A DNA stretch of 40,304 nt, from assembly GCA_947259115.1 (NCBI GenBank), contig CAMYKS010000022.1:1-40304 (forward strand). The letters are read 5' to 3'. The position numbers and the translations under genes are program-made. Below are positions 1 through 7,627 of this stretch, piece after piece (the first letter of the stretch is position 1; each line of letters opens with the position of its first letter). This DNA is from an uncultured Desulfobulbaceae bacterium. Its GTDB lineage: Bacteria > Desulfobacterota > Desulfobulbia > Desulfobulbales > BM004. The notes under the pieces are model-generated. The model did not search any database, had not been told where the DNA came from, and saw nothing but the letters and a program-made list of their open reading frames with translations.

Positions 1-98
1 CCGACCAGGGCCGCAGTGGCGATGATCAGGGAGGAGCCGCTCATCATCAATGCCTGGCAGATTGCCAGCAGGGGTACATTACGCCGGAATGTATTCAT
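1..98 (-). CDS. MFS transporter, N-terminal fragment
   Basis: The gene runs off the left edge of the window; only the first 32 codons are visible, from an ATG at 98. The peptide starts MNTFRRNVPLLAICQ and continues into a hydrophobic segment (LMMSGSSLIIATAALV). That is the usual first transmembrane helix of a major facilitator superfamily permease, whose typical pattern is RNxxLLxxCQALxxSGxSL. The substrate cannot be inferred from this fragment. The call rests on this single helix only. Confidence 0.6.
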   Translation of the reverse strand, partial: MNTFRRNVPLLAICQALMMSGSSLIIATAALV

Positions 99-258
99 GT
101 CAGGGGACCTGAACTGATTAGCAGGGTGGAAACAGAGAAAGTAAGAACATTTTGTGATTTCATTTCTACAGTGTAATTGCTTTATTCATTAAAGGGGCAG
201 CTATTTTTTTTGTTTTTTTCGCCTCGAACCCCGGGCTCCTTGGCCCCTCAGTAATTCC

Positions 259-273
259 TTGACCTAAGTCATT
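259..273. promoter_or_regulatory. FNR/HcpR-like palindrome upstream of the DUF1858-like gene
   Basis: The sequence TTGACCTAAGTCATT is an imperfect dyad (TTGAC-N4-GTCAt). Its centre is about 66 bp before the ATG at 332. CRP/FNR-family regulators of anaerobes, including HcpR of sulfate reducers, bind dyads of this spacing. A related dyad lies at 7613-7626. The site is inferred from pattern only. Confidence 0.4.
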
Positions 274-331
274 TCGCTATGGTGCATTTGCGTTTATTGT
301 GGAAGCAAATAATTATAAAGGAGCAAGGATC

Positions 332-547
332 ATGCAACTTCATAATGATATGGGAGACAGGCCGATCAAGGAGGTCATCGAAGCCCACCCGAAGATCGGC
401 GAAATCCTGAACAGATACGAAATCGGCTGCCTGGAGTGCAGCATCGGTACATGTTTTCTGAAGGACGTGGTTGCCGTGCATGTCCTGGGAGACGACGTAG
501 AAGCACTCATAGAAAAAGAGATAAATACGTATCTTGAGAGCTTGTAA
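332..547 (+). CDS. DUF1858-like small redox-disulfide protein
   Basis: This is a 71-residue cytoplasmic protein starting MQLHNDMGDRPIKEVI. The ATG at 332 is preferred to an upstream GTG at 299 because an AAAGGAG ribosome site sits 7 nt before it. The pattern xxEVIEAHPKIGEILNRYxIxCxxC resembles the DUF1858 / hybrid-cluster-protein-associated redox-disulfide family. In that family a CxxC follows a short helical stretch; here it is CLEC, with a further cysteine in SIGTC. The members are small and are often found near nitrosative-stress and iron-sulfur genes, but their reaction is not established. An FNR/HcpR-like dyad lies upstream. The family assignment is by pattern recognition; ScdA_N (DUF542) is the main alternative. 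Confidence 0.65.
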   Translation: MQLHNDMGDRPIKEVIEAHPKIGEILNRYEIGCLECSIGTCFLKDVVAVHVLGDDVEALIEKEINTYLESL

Positions 548-594
548 GACCTGTGGGAAGGGGGCGAGGCGTTCAGGCTTCAGGGATTCAATGG
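548..594 (+). repeat. Degenerate G-rich octamer tract after the stop codon
   Basis: The tract immediately follows the DUF1858-like gene. Runs such as AAGGGGGCG, GGCGTTCA, GGCTTCA and GGGATTCA recur with a period near 8. It looks like a decayed member of the octamer family that follows yceH, yaaA, the cupin gene and rnr, with the same G-rich mRNA sense. Confidence 0.4.
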
Positions 595-680
595 TAAAAG
601 ATTGCCCAGTGACGAACATGGAGTGATGGGTAAGATAATGTCAGCATTATTTCAATTAAATACTCCACATTGCAATATTT

Positions 681-703
681 CCCCTTGACCCCTTGACCCC
701 TTG
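681..703 (-). repeat. Octamer array (TTGACCCC unit) downstream of yceH
   Basis: Two perfect TTGACCCC units at 685-692 and 693-700 are flanked by CCCC and TTG. The array begins 5 nt after the yceH stop. In mRNA sense it reads as three GGGG tracts spaced by TCAA. Confidence 0.85.
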
Positions 704-707
704 TTTC

Positions 708-1352
708 TTACTCAAACTCTTTCCTGAATTTTACAAACTCGGCCTGTAAGGCATCAAATTCATTCCGCAGTTTCTGCAGTTCTTCCTCCAGGACCACGAT
801 CCTCTCGTTTTCACGCCGTACAAGTATAGCAGCCGGTTCCGGCTTAGGGGGGGCAGCCTCTATCTCGACATCTCCCGAGAAAAGATGGGCGTAACGGGAC
901 TCTTTGCGGCCTGCCATCCTGGGCAGCTTTTTGACATAGCCTGAATCTACCAGCTCATCCAGGGTGGCCTCCACCTCGGCCAGGTCTGCGAAGCGGTATG
1001 CCCTTTCGGTTCGCCCCCGCAGTTCACCCACAGTCTGGGGTCCTCGCAACAGCAGAACCGTGAGCAGGGCTGCCTCCCTTTTCACGAGCTTTCGGGTATC
1101 CACAAAAATCTCGGCGTATTTGGGAACCCGTGAGGAAGCGCTGAGCACAACCAGCTGCATTTCCCGCAGGCTGTCCAGGGCCCGGACCACGTCCGTTTCG
1201 TTAAAGGCGACAACCGGGTCGCGGTTTGATTTCTGGTTGCAGGCATTGGTCAGTGCATTGAGCGACAGCGGGTAGTATTCCGGGGTGGTCATGCTTTTTT
1301 CTATCAAGCTGCCCAAAACCCGCACTTCAATATCAGTGAGTAAAATATCCAT
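708..1352 (-). CDS. yceH: YceH family protein (UPF0502 / DUF480)
   Basis: This is a 214-residue protein of the YceH family. The N-terminal pattern EVRVLGSLIEKSMTTPEYYPLSLNAL and the downstream NQKSNRDPVV are the family hallmark. They form two tandem winged-helix domains, at about residues 1-90 and 91-165. The Ala/Pro/Glu-rich stretch near 170-180 is followed by a C-terminal coiled coil (about 185-214, VVLEEELQKLRNEFDALQAE). The function is unknown; the fold suggests nucleic-acid or protein contact. An AAGGA lies 11 nt before the ATG. The gene stands alone, and its 3' end carries a G-rich octamer array. Confidence 0.9.
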   Translation of the reverse strand: MDILLTDIEVRVLGSLIEKSMTTPEYYPLSLNALTNACNQKSNRDPVVAFNETDVVRALDSLREMQLVVLSASSRVPKYAEIFVDTRKLVKREAALLTVLLLRGPQTVGELRGRTERAYRFADLAEVEATLDELVDSGYVKKLPRMAGRKESRYAHLFSGDVEIEAAPPKPEPAAILVRRENERIVVLEEELQKLRNEFDALQAEFVKFRKEFE

Positions 1353-1486
1353 GGTAAATATGTTCCTTTTATTTTTAAGTTGAAGGGTATGCCCCGTTTC
1401 ATTTTTTATTGAAAAGGATTATAAAAAACTATCTGAAACTAAACAGCAGTATTTTACAATGCGATTTGACTGATTGTTTTAATTGT

Positions 1487-1523
1487 CTGCATATGACCTG
1501 CAGTTTTTATGGGTCATATGCAG
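1487..1523. promoter_or_regulatory. 12-bp perfect inverted repeat upstream of a small gene
   Basis: The arms CTGCATATGACC (1487-1498) and GGTCATATGCAG (1512-1523) are exact complements with a 13-nt spacer. A TTGACT hexamer at 1468-1473 precedes the left arm. It could be a two-half-site operator or a stem-loop in the leader of the gene at 1564. There is no T-run after it, so a terminator is unlikely. Confidence 0.55.
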
Positions 1524-1563
1524 TTGCACAGCATTTGCACCTCACCAGCAGGAGGATGTTTCC

Positions 1564-1725
1564 ATGTGCGCCAAAAAGAAAAAACCGAACGTCAAGGATG
1601 CTGTCAGCAACCTTTCCAAACCCATGCCGCTGTCAAAGAAGCTTTCCCTGCTCATAAAAAATAATACCCACAAGCTGCTGCATTTTAAAAACTGCTGTGG
1701 CCATCCGGGGGAGCCAGGCTGCTGA
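1564..1725 (+). CDS. Small basic protein with a C-terminal NCCGHPGEPGC motif
   Basis: This is a 53-residue protein starting MCAKKKKPNVKDAVSNL. AGGAGGA lies 8 nt before the ATG, a strong ribosome site that decides the start. The N-terminal half is Lys-rich and predicted helical. The C-terminus NCCGHPGEPGC has a CC pair, a His and a terminal Cys that could bind a metal. I recall similar short proteins with this tail in other deltaproteobacteria but know no function. A 12-bp inverted repeat lies in its upstream region. It has no obvious operon partner. Confidence 0.75.
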   Translation: MCAKKKKPNVKDAVSNLSKPMPLSKKLSLLIKNNTHKLLHFKNCCGHPGEPGC

Positions 1726-1887
1726 AAGACATAATTTCAGGGCATCAGTTGGATGCCTGAGCCATATAATTTTTTGTATGCTTATTTTTGACGCTGTCCC
1801 CATATTCTACCTTCAAAATACAAGCGTGATAGCGATTGTCGTTCAAGGATTTACAGGTGGTTATGCAAGGGAAATGAAGATATTAGG

Positions 1888-2139
1888 ATGAATTTTGAAA
1901 AGAAGAAGATATTGGCAGAGGAGGGCTATCTTTTTGACAGTGAATTGATGTGCTATGTGAATAGGGAAGAAGGTAAGATTTTTTCCAAAGAGTGGGTTGA
2001 ACAGAAGAATCTAAGGACTCTGCAGATAGCCACGTTAATGCCACATAGAGCCACTGCCTGGAAAATATTTTTAAGTTATGATCAGCACGACGAAAAAATG
2101 AGAACCTCGCTTTTTGAAAAGTATGGTAATACTCCATAA
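1888..2139 (+). CDS. Hypothetical 83-residue protein
   Basis: The protein begins MNFEKKKILAEEGYLFDSEL and has mixed, soluble composition with no transmembrane segment. The pattern LMCYVNREEGKIFSKEWVE resembles small acidic/aromatic domains, but I do not recognise a family. The ribosome site is weak (TTAGG close to the ATG). It ends 47 bp before the OYE-family gene in the same direction and may be transcribed with it. Confidence 0.55.
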   Translation: MNFEKKKILAEEGYLFDSELMCYVNREEGKIFSKEWVEQKNLRTLQIATLMPHRATAWKIFLSYDQHDEKMRTSLFEKYGNTP

Positions 2140-2186
2140 AAAGACTTATCACTATTTTTTTTCAGATTTTTCTCAGGAGATAACAG

Positions 2187-3257
2187 ATGAGCAGAGATAC
2201 CCTTTTTTCACCCTTCCAGCTGAAGAACTTCACTCTGAAAAACAGGATAGGCGTGGCCCCCATGACCCGCATGTCTTCGCTCAGCGACAGTGTGCCCCGG
2301 CAGGATGTCCTTGATTTCCTGGTGCGGCGTGCGGAAAATAATGCCGCCATTGTCTATACCGAGGCGATTGTCACAGATTACGAAAGCGCCCAGGGCTATC
2401 CCGGCCAGGCCCGCATGACGACCCAGCGTCAGATTGAGACCTGGCAGCCGGTGGTGCGGTCCATTCAGCAGTGTGGCTCCATTGCCATTCTGCAGATGTT
2501 CCACTGCGGCCGCATGGCCTGGCCCCAGGTCAACCCTGCCGGCAGAACCATTGGCCCCAGCCCGCTTACCCCGAAGCAGAACAATCCGTTGACCGGGGAG
2601 CCCTATCCGGTGCCGGACGAGATGAGCCGGTTTGATATGCAACATGTCATCAATGGATTTGTGGAAACAGCGAAGGGTGCCGTTGCCGCAGGCTTTGACG
2701 GTATTGAGATCCACGGGGCCCACGGCTATCTCATCAACCAGTTTCTCTCATCATACTGCAACCAGCGCACCGACGGCTACGGCGGCTCTGTGGAGAACCG
2801 CTTTCGCTTTGCCCATGAAATTATCCAGGCTGTCAAACCTGTTGTGCCGGATGACCGTCTGATTTGTTTCAGGATTTCAAACTGGGGTGTTGCAGACATG
2901 GAAGTCCCGCTCTACGGCAGCAAAGATGAATACCAGCAGATTATCAGACTGCTCTCCGGAGAACCAATAGATGCCATCTCGGTATCCACCTATGATTTTA
3001 CCAAGAAAGCCTTTGCAACGGAACAGAATATGGCGCAGCTTACCCGTGAAGCCACTGACCTGCCGATCATGATCTGCGGCAGGATTCATGACCGGACCAG
3101 TGCTGATAAAGCCCTTGAGGACGCAGATATTATCTTAAGTGCAAAATCAATTCTGTTGAACCCAAACTGGGTGGCAGACCTGCAGGCCGGGAAACCGATG
3201 GACGCCTATGCCTCGGAAGAGGCAAATGTCGCCTATACGGATACACCGCTTCCCTGA
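2187..3257 (+). CDS. Old Yellow Enzyme-family NADH:flavin oxidoreductase
   Basis: This 356-residue protein is a single FMN-binding TIM barrel of the OYE family, which reduces activated C=C bonds of enones or nitro-compounds with NAD(P)H. The start SPFQLKNFTLKNRIGVAPMTRM is typical. Thr27 sits where classical OYEs have the flavin-tuning threonine, rather than the Cys of YqjM types. HGAH at 176-179 gives the substrate-binding His pair, followed by the family stretch NQRTDGYGGSVENRFRF. The phosphate-binding loop near MICGRI (about 291) is present. There are no C-terminal Fe-S or Rossmann domains, so it is not a 2,4-dienoyl-CoA reductase type. CAGGAG lies 8 nt upstream. It is followed after 30 bp by the NnrU-like gene, a probable operon. 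The physiological substrate is unknown. Confidence 0.88.
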   Translation: MSRDTLFSPFQLKNFTLKNRIGVAPMTRMSSLSDSVPRQDVLDFLVRRAENNAAIVYTEAIVTDYESAQGYPGQARMTTQRQIETWQPVVRSIQQCGSIAILQMFHCGRMAWPQVNPAGRTIGPSPLTPKQNNPLTGEPYPVPDEMSRFDMQHVINGFVETAKGAVAAGFDGIEIHGAHGYLINQFLSSYCNQRTDGYGGSVENRFRFAHEIIQAVKPVVPDDRLICFRISNWGVADMEVPLYGSKDEYQQIIRLLSGEPIDAISVSTYDFTKKAFATEQNMAQLTREATDLPIMICGRIHDRTSADKALEDADIILSAKSILLNPNWVADLQAGKPMDAYASEEANVAYTDTPLP

Positions 3258-3287
3258 CCCTGGCAGTTACATATTTTAGGAGCTTTT

Positions 3288-3980
3288 ATGAAAAGTGAGG
3301 AAATGATTCTCTTCTGGTGGCTCATGTTCGGCGGCTCGCACATCATCGGCTCCAGCATTCCTGTGCGCACCTTTTTTATCCAACGTATCGGGACTCTGGG
3401 ATTCAAAACCATTTACTCGCTGGTAGCCCTGGCCACTTTCATCCCGCTCTGTTATGTCTATTTCACCCACAGGCATAGCGGCTATCTGCTCTATACTGCA
3501 GGCTACTCCGTTACACTATTGGCCCAATTTATCATGCTTGGGGCTATTATCGTTCTGCTGCAGGGCCTGGTAACAGCAAATCCCATGACTACCATCGTGG
3601 AATTGACCGGCAGAGTTGTGCGCGGCGGACATGGCATCCAGCGGCTGACACGCCATCCACAGAACTTTGCCTTTGGTCTCTTCGGGCTGGCACACCTGCT
3701 TGCAAACCCCTATGTCGGGGACTGGATGTTTTTCGGCGGTTTTATTGTCTATGGCATCATCAGTGCCGTGCATCAGGACAGGCGGCTGCTGGTCTCGGGC
3801 ACAGCCCAGGTGAAGCAGTTCCTGGCCGACACCTCTGCCGTTCCCTTTGCGGCGATCCTGGCCGGCAAACAGCGGCTGGCGCCGGGTGAGTACCATCCTC
3901 CGGCCCTGGCAGCCGCCATAGTCCTTTTCATTCTCATACGGCTGCTGCACCCCTTGCTCTTCGGAGGCTTCGAAGCCTAG
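3288..3980 (+). CDS. NnrU-family membrane protein
   Basis: This is a 230-residue integral membrane protein with about five to six hydrophobic segments. GGSHIIGSSIPVRTFFIQRIGTLGFKTIYSL at the N-terminus and a conserved LTRHPQNFAFGLFGLAHLL in the middle match the NnrU family. NnrU was first described beside nitrite/nitric oxide reduction genes and is related to isoprenylcysteine methyltransferase-like membrane proteins. AGGAGC lies 7 nt before the ATG. It is co-directional with the OYE gene, 30 bp downstream of it. Its 3' end is only 5 bp from the converging tpiA-like gene. The role here is unknown. Confidence 0.82.
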   Translation: MKSEEMILFWWLMFGGSHIIGSSIPVRTFFIQRIGTLGFKTIYSLVALATFIPLCYVYFTHRHSGYLLYTAGYSVTLLAQFIMLGAIIVLLQGLVTANPMTTIVELTGRVVRGGHGIQRLTRHPQNFAFGLFGLAHLLANPYVGDWMFFGGFIVYGIISAVHQDRRLLVSGTAQVKQFLADTSAVPFAAILAGKQRLAPGEYHPPALAAAIVLFILIRLLHPLLFGGFEA

Positions 3981-3985
3981 GTTTT

Positions 3986-4693
3986 CTAACTCTGGGAAAC
4001 AATCCGGCATATTTGGGCAAATTCGCCGGGCTCCAGGCTAGCCGAGCCCGCCATCAACCCTGCGATTCCTTCCAGTTCCATATAGCTGCCGGCGTTTTCC
4101 GCATTGATCGAGCCCCCGTATAAAACAGGTTTTTCAGGGAATATCTCCCGGATTTCTGCCACCTCACGGCGGGCCTTTTCCATTGGCTGCGAAATAGTAA
4201 CTCCGATGGCCTCAACAGGCCCGTAGCCAATGAGCATATATTCCATGTCCGCTTCATTCAAGGCTGCCATTTGCGAATGGGCATAGGAGTGGTCGATACA
4301 GAGGATCGGCTTAATGCCTGCGGCAGCAGCCTCGCTTGCCTTATTGGCGATTTCCAGCTCTGTTTCGTGAAAATAACGTCTCCGCTCCGAGTGGCCGATA
4401 ATGGCATAATCCACCATTTCCCGGACCATTGCAGCGGCCACCGCTCCGTCATAAGCACCCAGGGGAAAGGGTGACACATCCTGGACCGCAAGCGAAAGGG
4501 CAGGGAAATTCTTTTGTTGCAGCATCTGGTATAAGGGAACGAGGTGGACATACGAAGGGGCAATAATAACTTCTACCTGCCAATCAGGCTGGTACAACTG
4601 TAAAAACTTTTCCAGCCATGTTTTTCCTTCCTCTACTGTTTTATGCGACTTCCAGTTCGCCACGATGTATCTTGTCACAGCTTCTGCCCCCAT
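3986..4693 (-). CDS. tpiA: Triosephosphate isomerase homologue lacking the catalytic Glu
   Basis: This 235-residue TIM-barrel protein is clearly of the triosephosphate isomerase family. Lys15 is in VANWKSHKT, the electrophilic His101 is in IIGHSERRRYF, and the phosphate loop GGSINAENAG is near 207. The loop-6 motif, normally YEPVWAIGTG with the general-base Glu, reads YGPVEAIGVT. Gly158 (codon GGG, 4220-4222) therefore replaces the catalytic Glu, and Glu161 replaces Trp. The protein may be inactive, may use Glu161, or may have another role. A GTG at 4678, preceded by a GGGGG run, would give a family-like N-terminus (VTRYIVANWK) and is a credible alternative start. The gene converges with the NnrU-like gene. 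It may not be the housekeeping enzyme. Confidence 0.85.
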   Translation of the reverse strand: MGAEAVTRYIVANWKSHKTVEEGKTWLEKFLQLYQPDWQVEVIIAPSYVHLVPLYQMLQQKNFPALSLAVQDVSPFPLGAYDGAVAAAMVREMVDYAIIGHSERRRYFHETELEIANKASEAAAAGIKPILCIDHSYAHSQMAALNEADMEYMLIGYGPVEAIGVTISQPMEKARREVAEIREIFPEKPVLYGGSINAENAGSYMELEGIAGLMAGSASLEPGEFAQICRIVSQS

Positions 4694-4789
4694 TATTTAT
4701 GTCAATTTATCATGTTGTATCGTTTAATATGTAATGTTTTTGTTCCTCTCTCCAGCCTGTAGCCCGCAGCCTCCAGTCTTTAATTTTTT

Positions 4790-4824
4790 CCCCTCGACCC
4801 CTCAGCCCCCGAATCCTTGAACCC
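4790..4824 (-). repeat. Degenerate octamer array downstream of yaaA
   Basis: Units TCGACCCC (4794-4801), TCAGCCCC (4802-4809) and TTGAACCC (4817-4824) follow an 8-bp register with one slipped unit. The array begins about 9 nt after the yaaA stop. In mRNA sense it has four G3-5 tracts. Confidence 0.7.
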
Positions 4825-4833
4825 TTCTTTCCT

Positions 4834-5598
4834 TCATTCTCTGCAAAAGACAAATTCATCATCAGTTGACAAACCGGCGTTGAACCCATATCCCTCGGAG
4901 TCAAAATTCCTCAGGTCGTCTTTTTCGCTAATACGGTTGCTTACGGCATAATTGACCATCAGTCCCCTGGCGCGTTTGGCGTGGATGCCGATTACCTTGT
5001 AGGTCCCGTTCCTGTTTTCCTTGAACGATATCTTGAGTATTGGACCTTGAAGAATTTTGGGCTGAATGACCTTGTAATATTCAGCAGAGGCAAGGTTGAC
5101 CAGCAGGGGCTGTTTTTCATGCTGCAGGGCATTGTTGATGGCCTCTGTTACCCGGGTATTCCAGAATCCGTATAAATTTTTCCCGCCTTCGGTGACAAGT
5201 TTAGTACCCATCTCCAGGCGGTACGGCTGTATGAGGTCAAGGGGTTTTAAGGCACCGTAAAGGCCTGAGAGGATGCGCACATGATCCTGGGCAAAGGCAA
5301 GATCGTCAGCGTTGAATGTTTCAGCGGCAAGCCCTGAGTATACATCGCCTTTAAAGGCAAGAATGGCCTGTCTGGCATTCTCAAGGCCAAATGGGGCAGC
5401 AAAATCCTGGTACCGCTGCCAGTTGAGCTGCGCCAGCTTATCGCTTATACCCATAAGTTCGGCAACCTGACCAGGGTTTAATTTTTTTAGCCTGTCTATC
5501 AGAAGCTGGCTCTGTTCCAGCAATTCCGGCAGGGTATGTTTTGGATATTGTTGTCCCTTAAAATCCAGCGTTTTTGATGGTGAGATAACCAGTATCAT
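4834..5598 (-). CDS. yaaA: Peroxide-stress protein YaaA (DUF328/UPF0246)
   Basis: This is a 254-residue protein with the family signature start MILVISPSKTLDF. It also has internal family motifs: DVYSGL near 84-89, ILSGLYGALKPLDLIQPYRLEMG near 109-131, and the C-terminal AKRARGLMVNYAV. In Escherichia coli YaaA limits iron-driven damage during hydrogen peroxide stress and binds DNA; the length here is normal. No clear ribosome site is seen before the ATG. It is separated from tpiA by 140 bp that include the octamer array, so a separate transcript is likely. Confidence 0.93.
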   Translation of the reverse strand: MILVISPSKTLDFKGQQYPKHTLPELLEQSQLLIDRLKKLNPGQVAELMGISDKLAQLNWQRYQDFAAPFGLENARQAILAFKGDVYSGLAAETFNADDLAFAQDHVRILSGLYGALKPLDLIQPYRLEMGTKLVTEGGKNLYGFWNTRVTEAINNALQHEKQPLLVNLASAEYYKVIQPKILQGPILKISFKENRNGTYKVIGIHAKRARGLMVNYAVSNRISEKDDLRNFDSEGYGFNAGLSTDDEFVFCRE

Positions 5599-5784
5599 GT
5601 CGTGTACCCGGGCTTTTTATTTTGTACTTTACCTGGTTTTTTCCTTAAATCCAGAAAATATGCATGCAGGAATATTTAAAATCATACTGTCTCAAATGTT
5701 TCACAAAAAATGTAATGCACATATATAAATTTTTGTATAATTTGATACATTATTTATTCACACAGGCTTGCATAGGGAGGCATC

Positions 5785-6642
5785 ATGCGTTGGAAAAACG
5801 GTCGCAGAAGCACGAATATTGAAGATCGGCGCGGAGTCCGCATTTCAAAAAAGACCATGGCAGGCGGTGGCCTTACGACAGTCGTCCTGGTTCTGGTTGC
5901 CATGTACTTTGGTGTCGACCCTGGTGTTGTCATGCAGGTAGCCAACCCTAACCAGGGAGTCGAGCAGAGGGTGGAGGAGGTCAAACTGTCAGCAGAAGAA
6001 CAGGAGCTTTCAGAGTTTGTTGCAGTTGTCCTTGCCGATACCGAAGACACCTGGCATGCAATTTTTCAGCAGGGAGGTGCGCAGTACAGGGAGCCGAAGC
6101 TTGTGCTTTTCAGGGGTGTTGTGCAGTCTGCCTGTGGATTTGGCCAGGATGCCATGGGCCCCTTTTATTGTCCCGGAGACGAAAATGTATACATAGATCT
6201 TAGTTTCTACCAGGAGCTGCGGGACAAGTTCAAGGCTCCCGGGGACTTTGCCCAGGCATACGTTATTGCCCATGAGATAGGCCATCATGTGCAGACCTTG
6301 CTTGGAGTATCAAAGCAGGTACATGAGCAGCGCACCCGGCTTTCCAAGAAAGATGCCAATGCGCTGCTTGTGCGGCAGGAACTGCAGGCCGACTGTTTTG
6401 CAGGCATCTGGGCCTTTCATGCCAACAGGTCAAGACAGATCCTGGAAAGAGGTGACATTGAGGAGGGTTTGAATGCAGCCAATGCCATTGGTGATGACAG
6501 GTTGCAACAACAGGGCCGGGGATACGTTGTGCCAGATTCATTCACCCATGGCAGCTCGGCACAGCGCGTCAGGTGGTTCAAGAAAGGGTTGGCATCCGGT
6601 GATATCATAACCTGCGATACTTTTCAGGCCCGGGAGCTTTAA
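5785..6642 (+). CDS. ypfJ: YpfJ-type neutral zinc metallopeptidase, membrane-anchored
   Basis: This 285-residue protein begins MRWKNGRRSTNIEDRRG, the characteristic cytoplasmic start of the family. One transmembrane segment (about residues 31-48) is followed by the catalytic domain. Zinc ligands are in HEIGHH (His163, His167); the family stretches FYCPGDENVYIDLSFY and LQADCFAGIWA follow, the latter supplying the third ligand region. The length matches the family. AGGGAGG lies 7 nt before the ATG, with a TATAAT-like hexamer at 5734-5739. The physiological substrate is unknown. It is monocistronic. Confidence 0.9.
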   Translation: MRWKNGRRSTNIEDRRGVRISKKTMAGGGLTTVVLVLVAMYFGVDPGVVMQVANPNQGVEQRVEEVKLSAEEQELSEFVAVVLADTEDTWHAIFQQGGAQYREPKLVLFRGVVQSACGFGQDAMGPFYCPGDENVYIDLSFYQELRDKFKAPGDFAQAYVIAHEIGHHVQTLLGVSKQVHEQRTRLSKKDANALLVRQELQADCFAGIWAFHANRSRQILERGDIEEGLNAANAIGDDRLQQQGRGYVVPDSFTHGSSAQRVRWFKKGLASGDIITCDTFQAREL

Positions 6643-6716
6643 TGTATAGTGTTGTGGATTATTGGCAGGCATCACCTCATTATAGTGCTTTTCGCCCCAT
6701 AGATTATGACACGCAC

Positions 6717-6884
6717 CTAGGAGCCTGTCGGAGAATTCCCAATCTACTGCAAAAGTGAGAGAATCGGCTCAAATTTCTGTGAGTTTTCTTTAAATAGCGC
6801 TGCTATTCGCATCAATTTTCCAAAAATTTGATCTCAATTCCTCATTTTTTTCGTTACGATTATAATTCCCCGCCAGGCTCCTAG
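6717..6884. mobile_element. MITE-like element with CTAG-bounded terminal inverted repeats
   Basis: The 168-bp element is bounded by CTAGGAGCCTG (6717-6727) and CAGGCTCCTAG (6874-6884). With flanking bases the match extends to about 19 bp with two mismatches (AGGAGCCTGTCGGAGAATT against the complement of the right end). The inside is AT-rich and holds a central palindrome, AATAGC-GCT-GCTATT (6794-6808). No ORF is present, so any mobility would be in trans. A TA or CTAG target duplication is possible. The right end overlaps the TAG stop codon of the siroheme reductase gene. Confidence 0.55.
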
Positions 6885-7540
6885 TACCTGCTTTTTCCCC
6901 TCACCCCGATTTCGTCCCAGAATGTGTCGATTTTTATCCTGCGCATAAGCCGACCGGTGCGCTCCATCTTTCTGGCGTTCCTGCGGTAGAAATCAAGGCA
7001 TTTACCCATAAGCTCCAGCGTCTCTTCATCGTTTAAATCCTCTGCAACAATGTCACCGATTCTGGGGCAGCCTCCCCCGTTGCCGCCGAATACCAAAGTC
7101 CAGCCGTTTTTTTTGCCGAAAATGCCGATGTCACGCACGTAACTCTCACAGCAATTCAAAGGGCAGCCGGAAATGCCCACCTTTGTTTTTGCCGGCAGCG
7201 GCAGGTCGCCAAATGTTTTTTCCAGCTTTTCCCCAAAGGCAAGAGAGTCCTGGCGCCCGTATTTGCACCACTTGATACCAGGGCAGGCCTGGATATAATG
7301 GATACCCACAGGTTTTCGGGGGCCGGTTTTCTGTCCCAATTCCTGCCAGATCTGCTCCGCTGTTTCCGGGGTATGGCCGACAATAGCCAAGCGCTGGGCC
7401 GAGGTGATCTTGAAAAATGGAATATCATGCTTTCTGGCTATTGCAGTCACCTTTTCCAGGTACTCAGTCGTAAGCACACCCATCTTAGAGCCGGGCAGCA
7501 CATTGAAAGTTTTGTTTCTGTTCATTTTCTTGTCACTCAT
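6881..7540 (-). CDS. Low-molecular-weight siroheme sulfite/nitrite reductase-like protein
   Basis: This 219-residue protein carries the siroheme-[4Fe-4S] motif C-x5-C (Cys86, Cys92 in ACPGIKWCKYG) and C-x3-C (Cys126, Cys130 in GCPLNCCES). Both fit the nitrite/sulfite reductase ferredoxin-like family. The size matches the about 24-kDa assimilatory-type siroheme sulfite reductase of Desulfovibrio vulgaris, which reduces sulfite or nitrite with six electrons. The physiological role of that enzyme is debated. ATG 7540 is chosen over an upstream GTG at 7600 because the FNR-like box at 7613-7626 would then sit at a normal promoter distance. No good ribosome site is seen; ATG 7525 is an alternative. 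The stop codon lies in the adjacent MITE-like repeat. Confidence 0.83.
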   Translation of the reverse strand: MSDKKMNRNKTFNVLPGSKMGVLTTEYLEKVTAIARKHDIPFFKITSAQRLAIVGHTPETAEQIWQELGQKTGPRKPVGIHYIQACPGIKWCKYGRQDSLAFGEKLEKTFGDLPLPAKTKVGISGCPLNCCESYVRDIGIFGKKNGWTLVFGGNGGGCPRIGDIVAEDLNDEETLELMGKCLDFYRRNARKMERTGRLMRRIKIDTFWDEIGVRGKSRY

Positions 7541-7612
7541 TAAGAAAGCTTTGTATATTAGTCGGTATGGAAATATCATGGACCACTTTAATGAACCCAC
7601 ACAATCGGTTCA

Positions 7613-7626
7613 TTGATATAAGTCAA
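7613..7626. promoter_or_regulatory. FNR/HcpR-like box upstream of the siroheme reductase gene
   Basis: TTGATATAAGTCAA differs in one base from the FNR consensus TTGAT-N4-ATCAA. Read on the minus strand its left half is TTGAC, as in the box at 259-273. It is centred about 79 bp before the ATG at 7540. Confidence 0.55.
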
Positions 7627-7627
7627 A

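Noticed and set aside
6010..6541. Minus-strand frames opposite the YpfJ-type peptidase
   Set aside because: The plus-strand frame carries the complete metallopeptidase motifs; the reverse frames are shadows.
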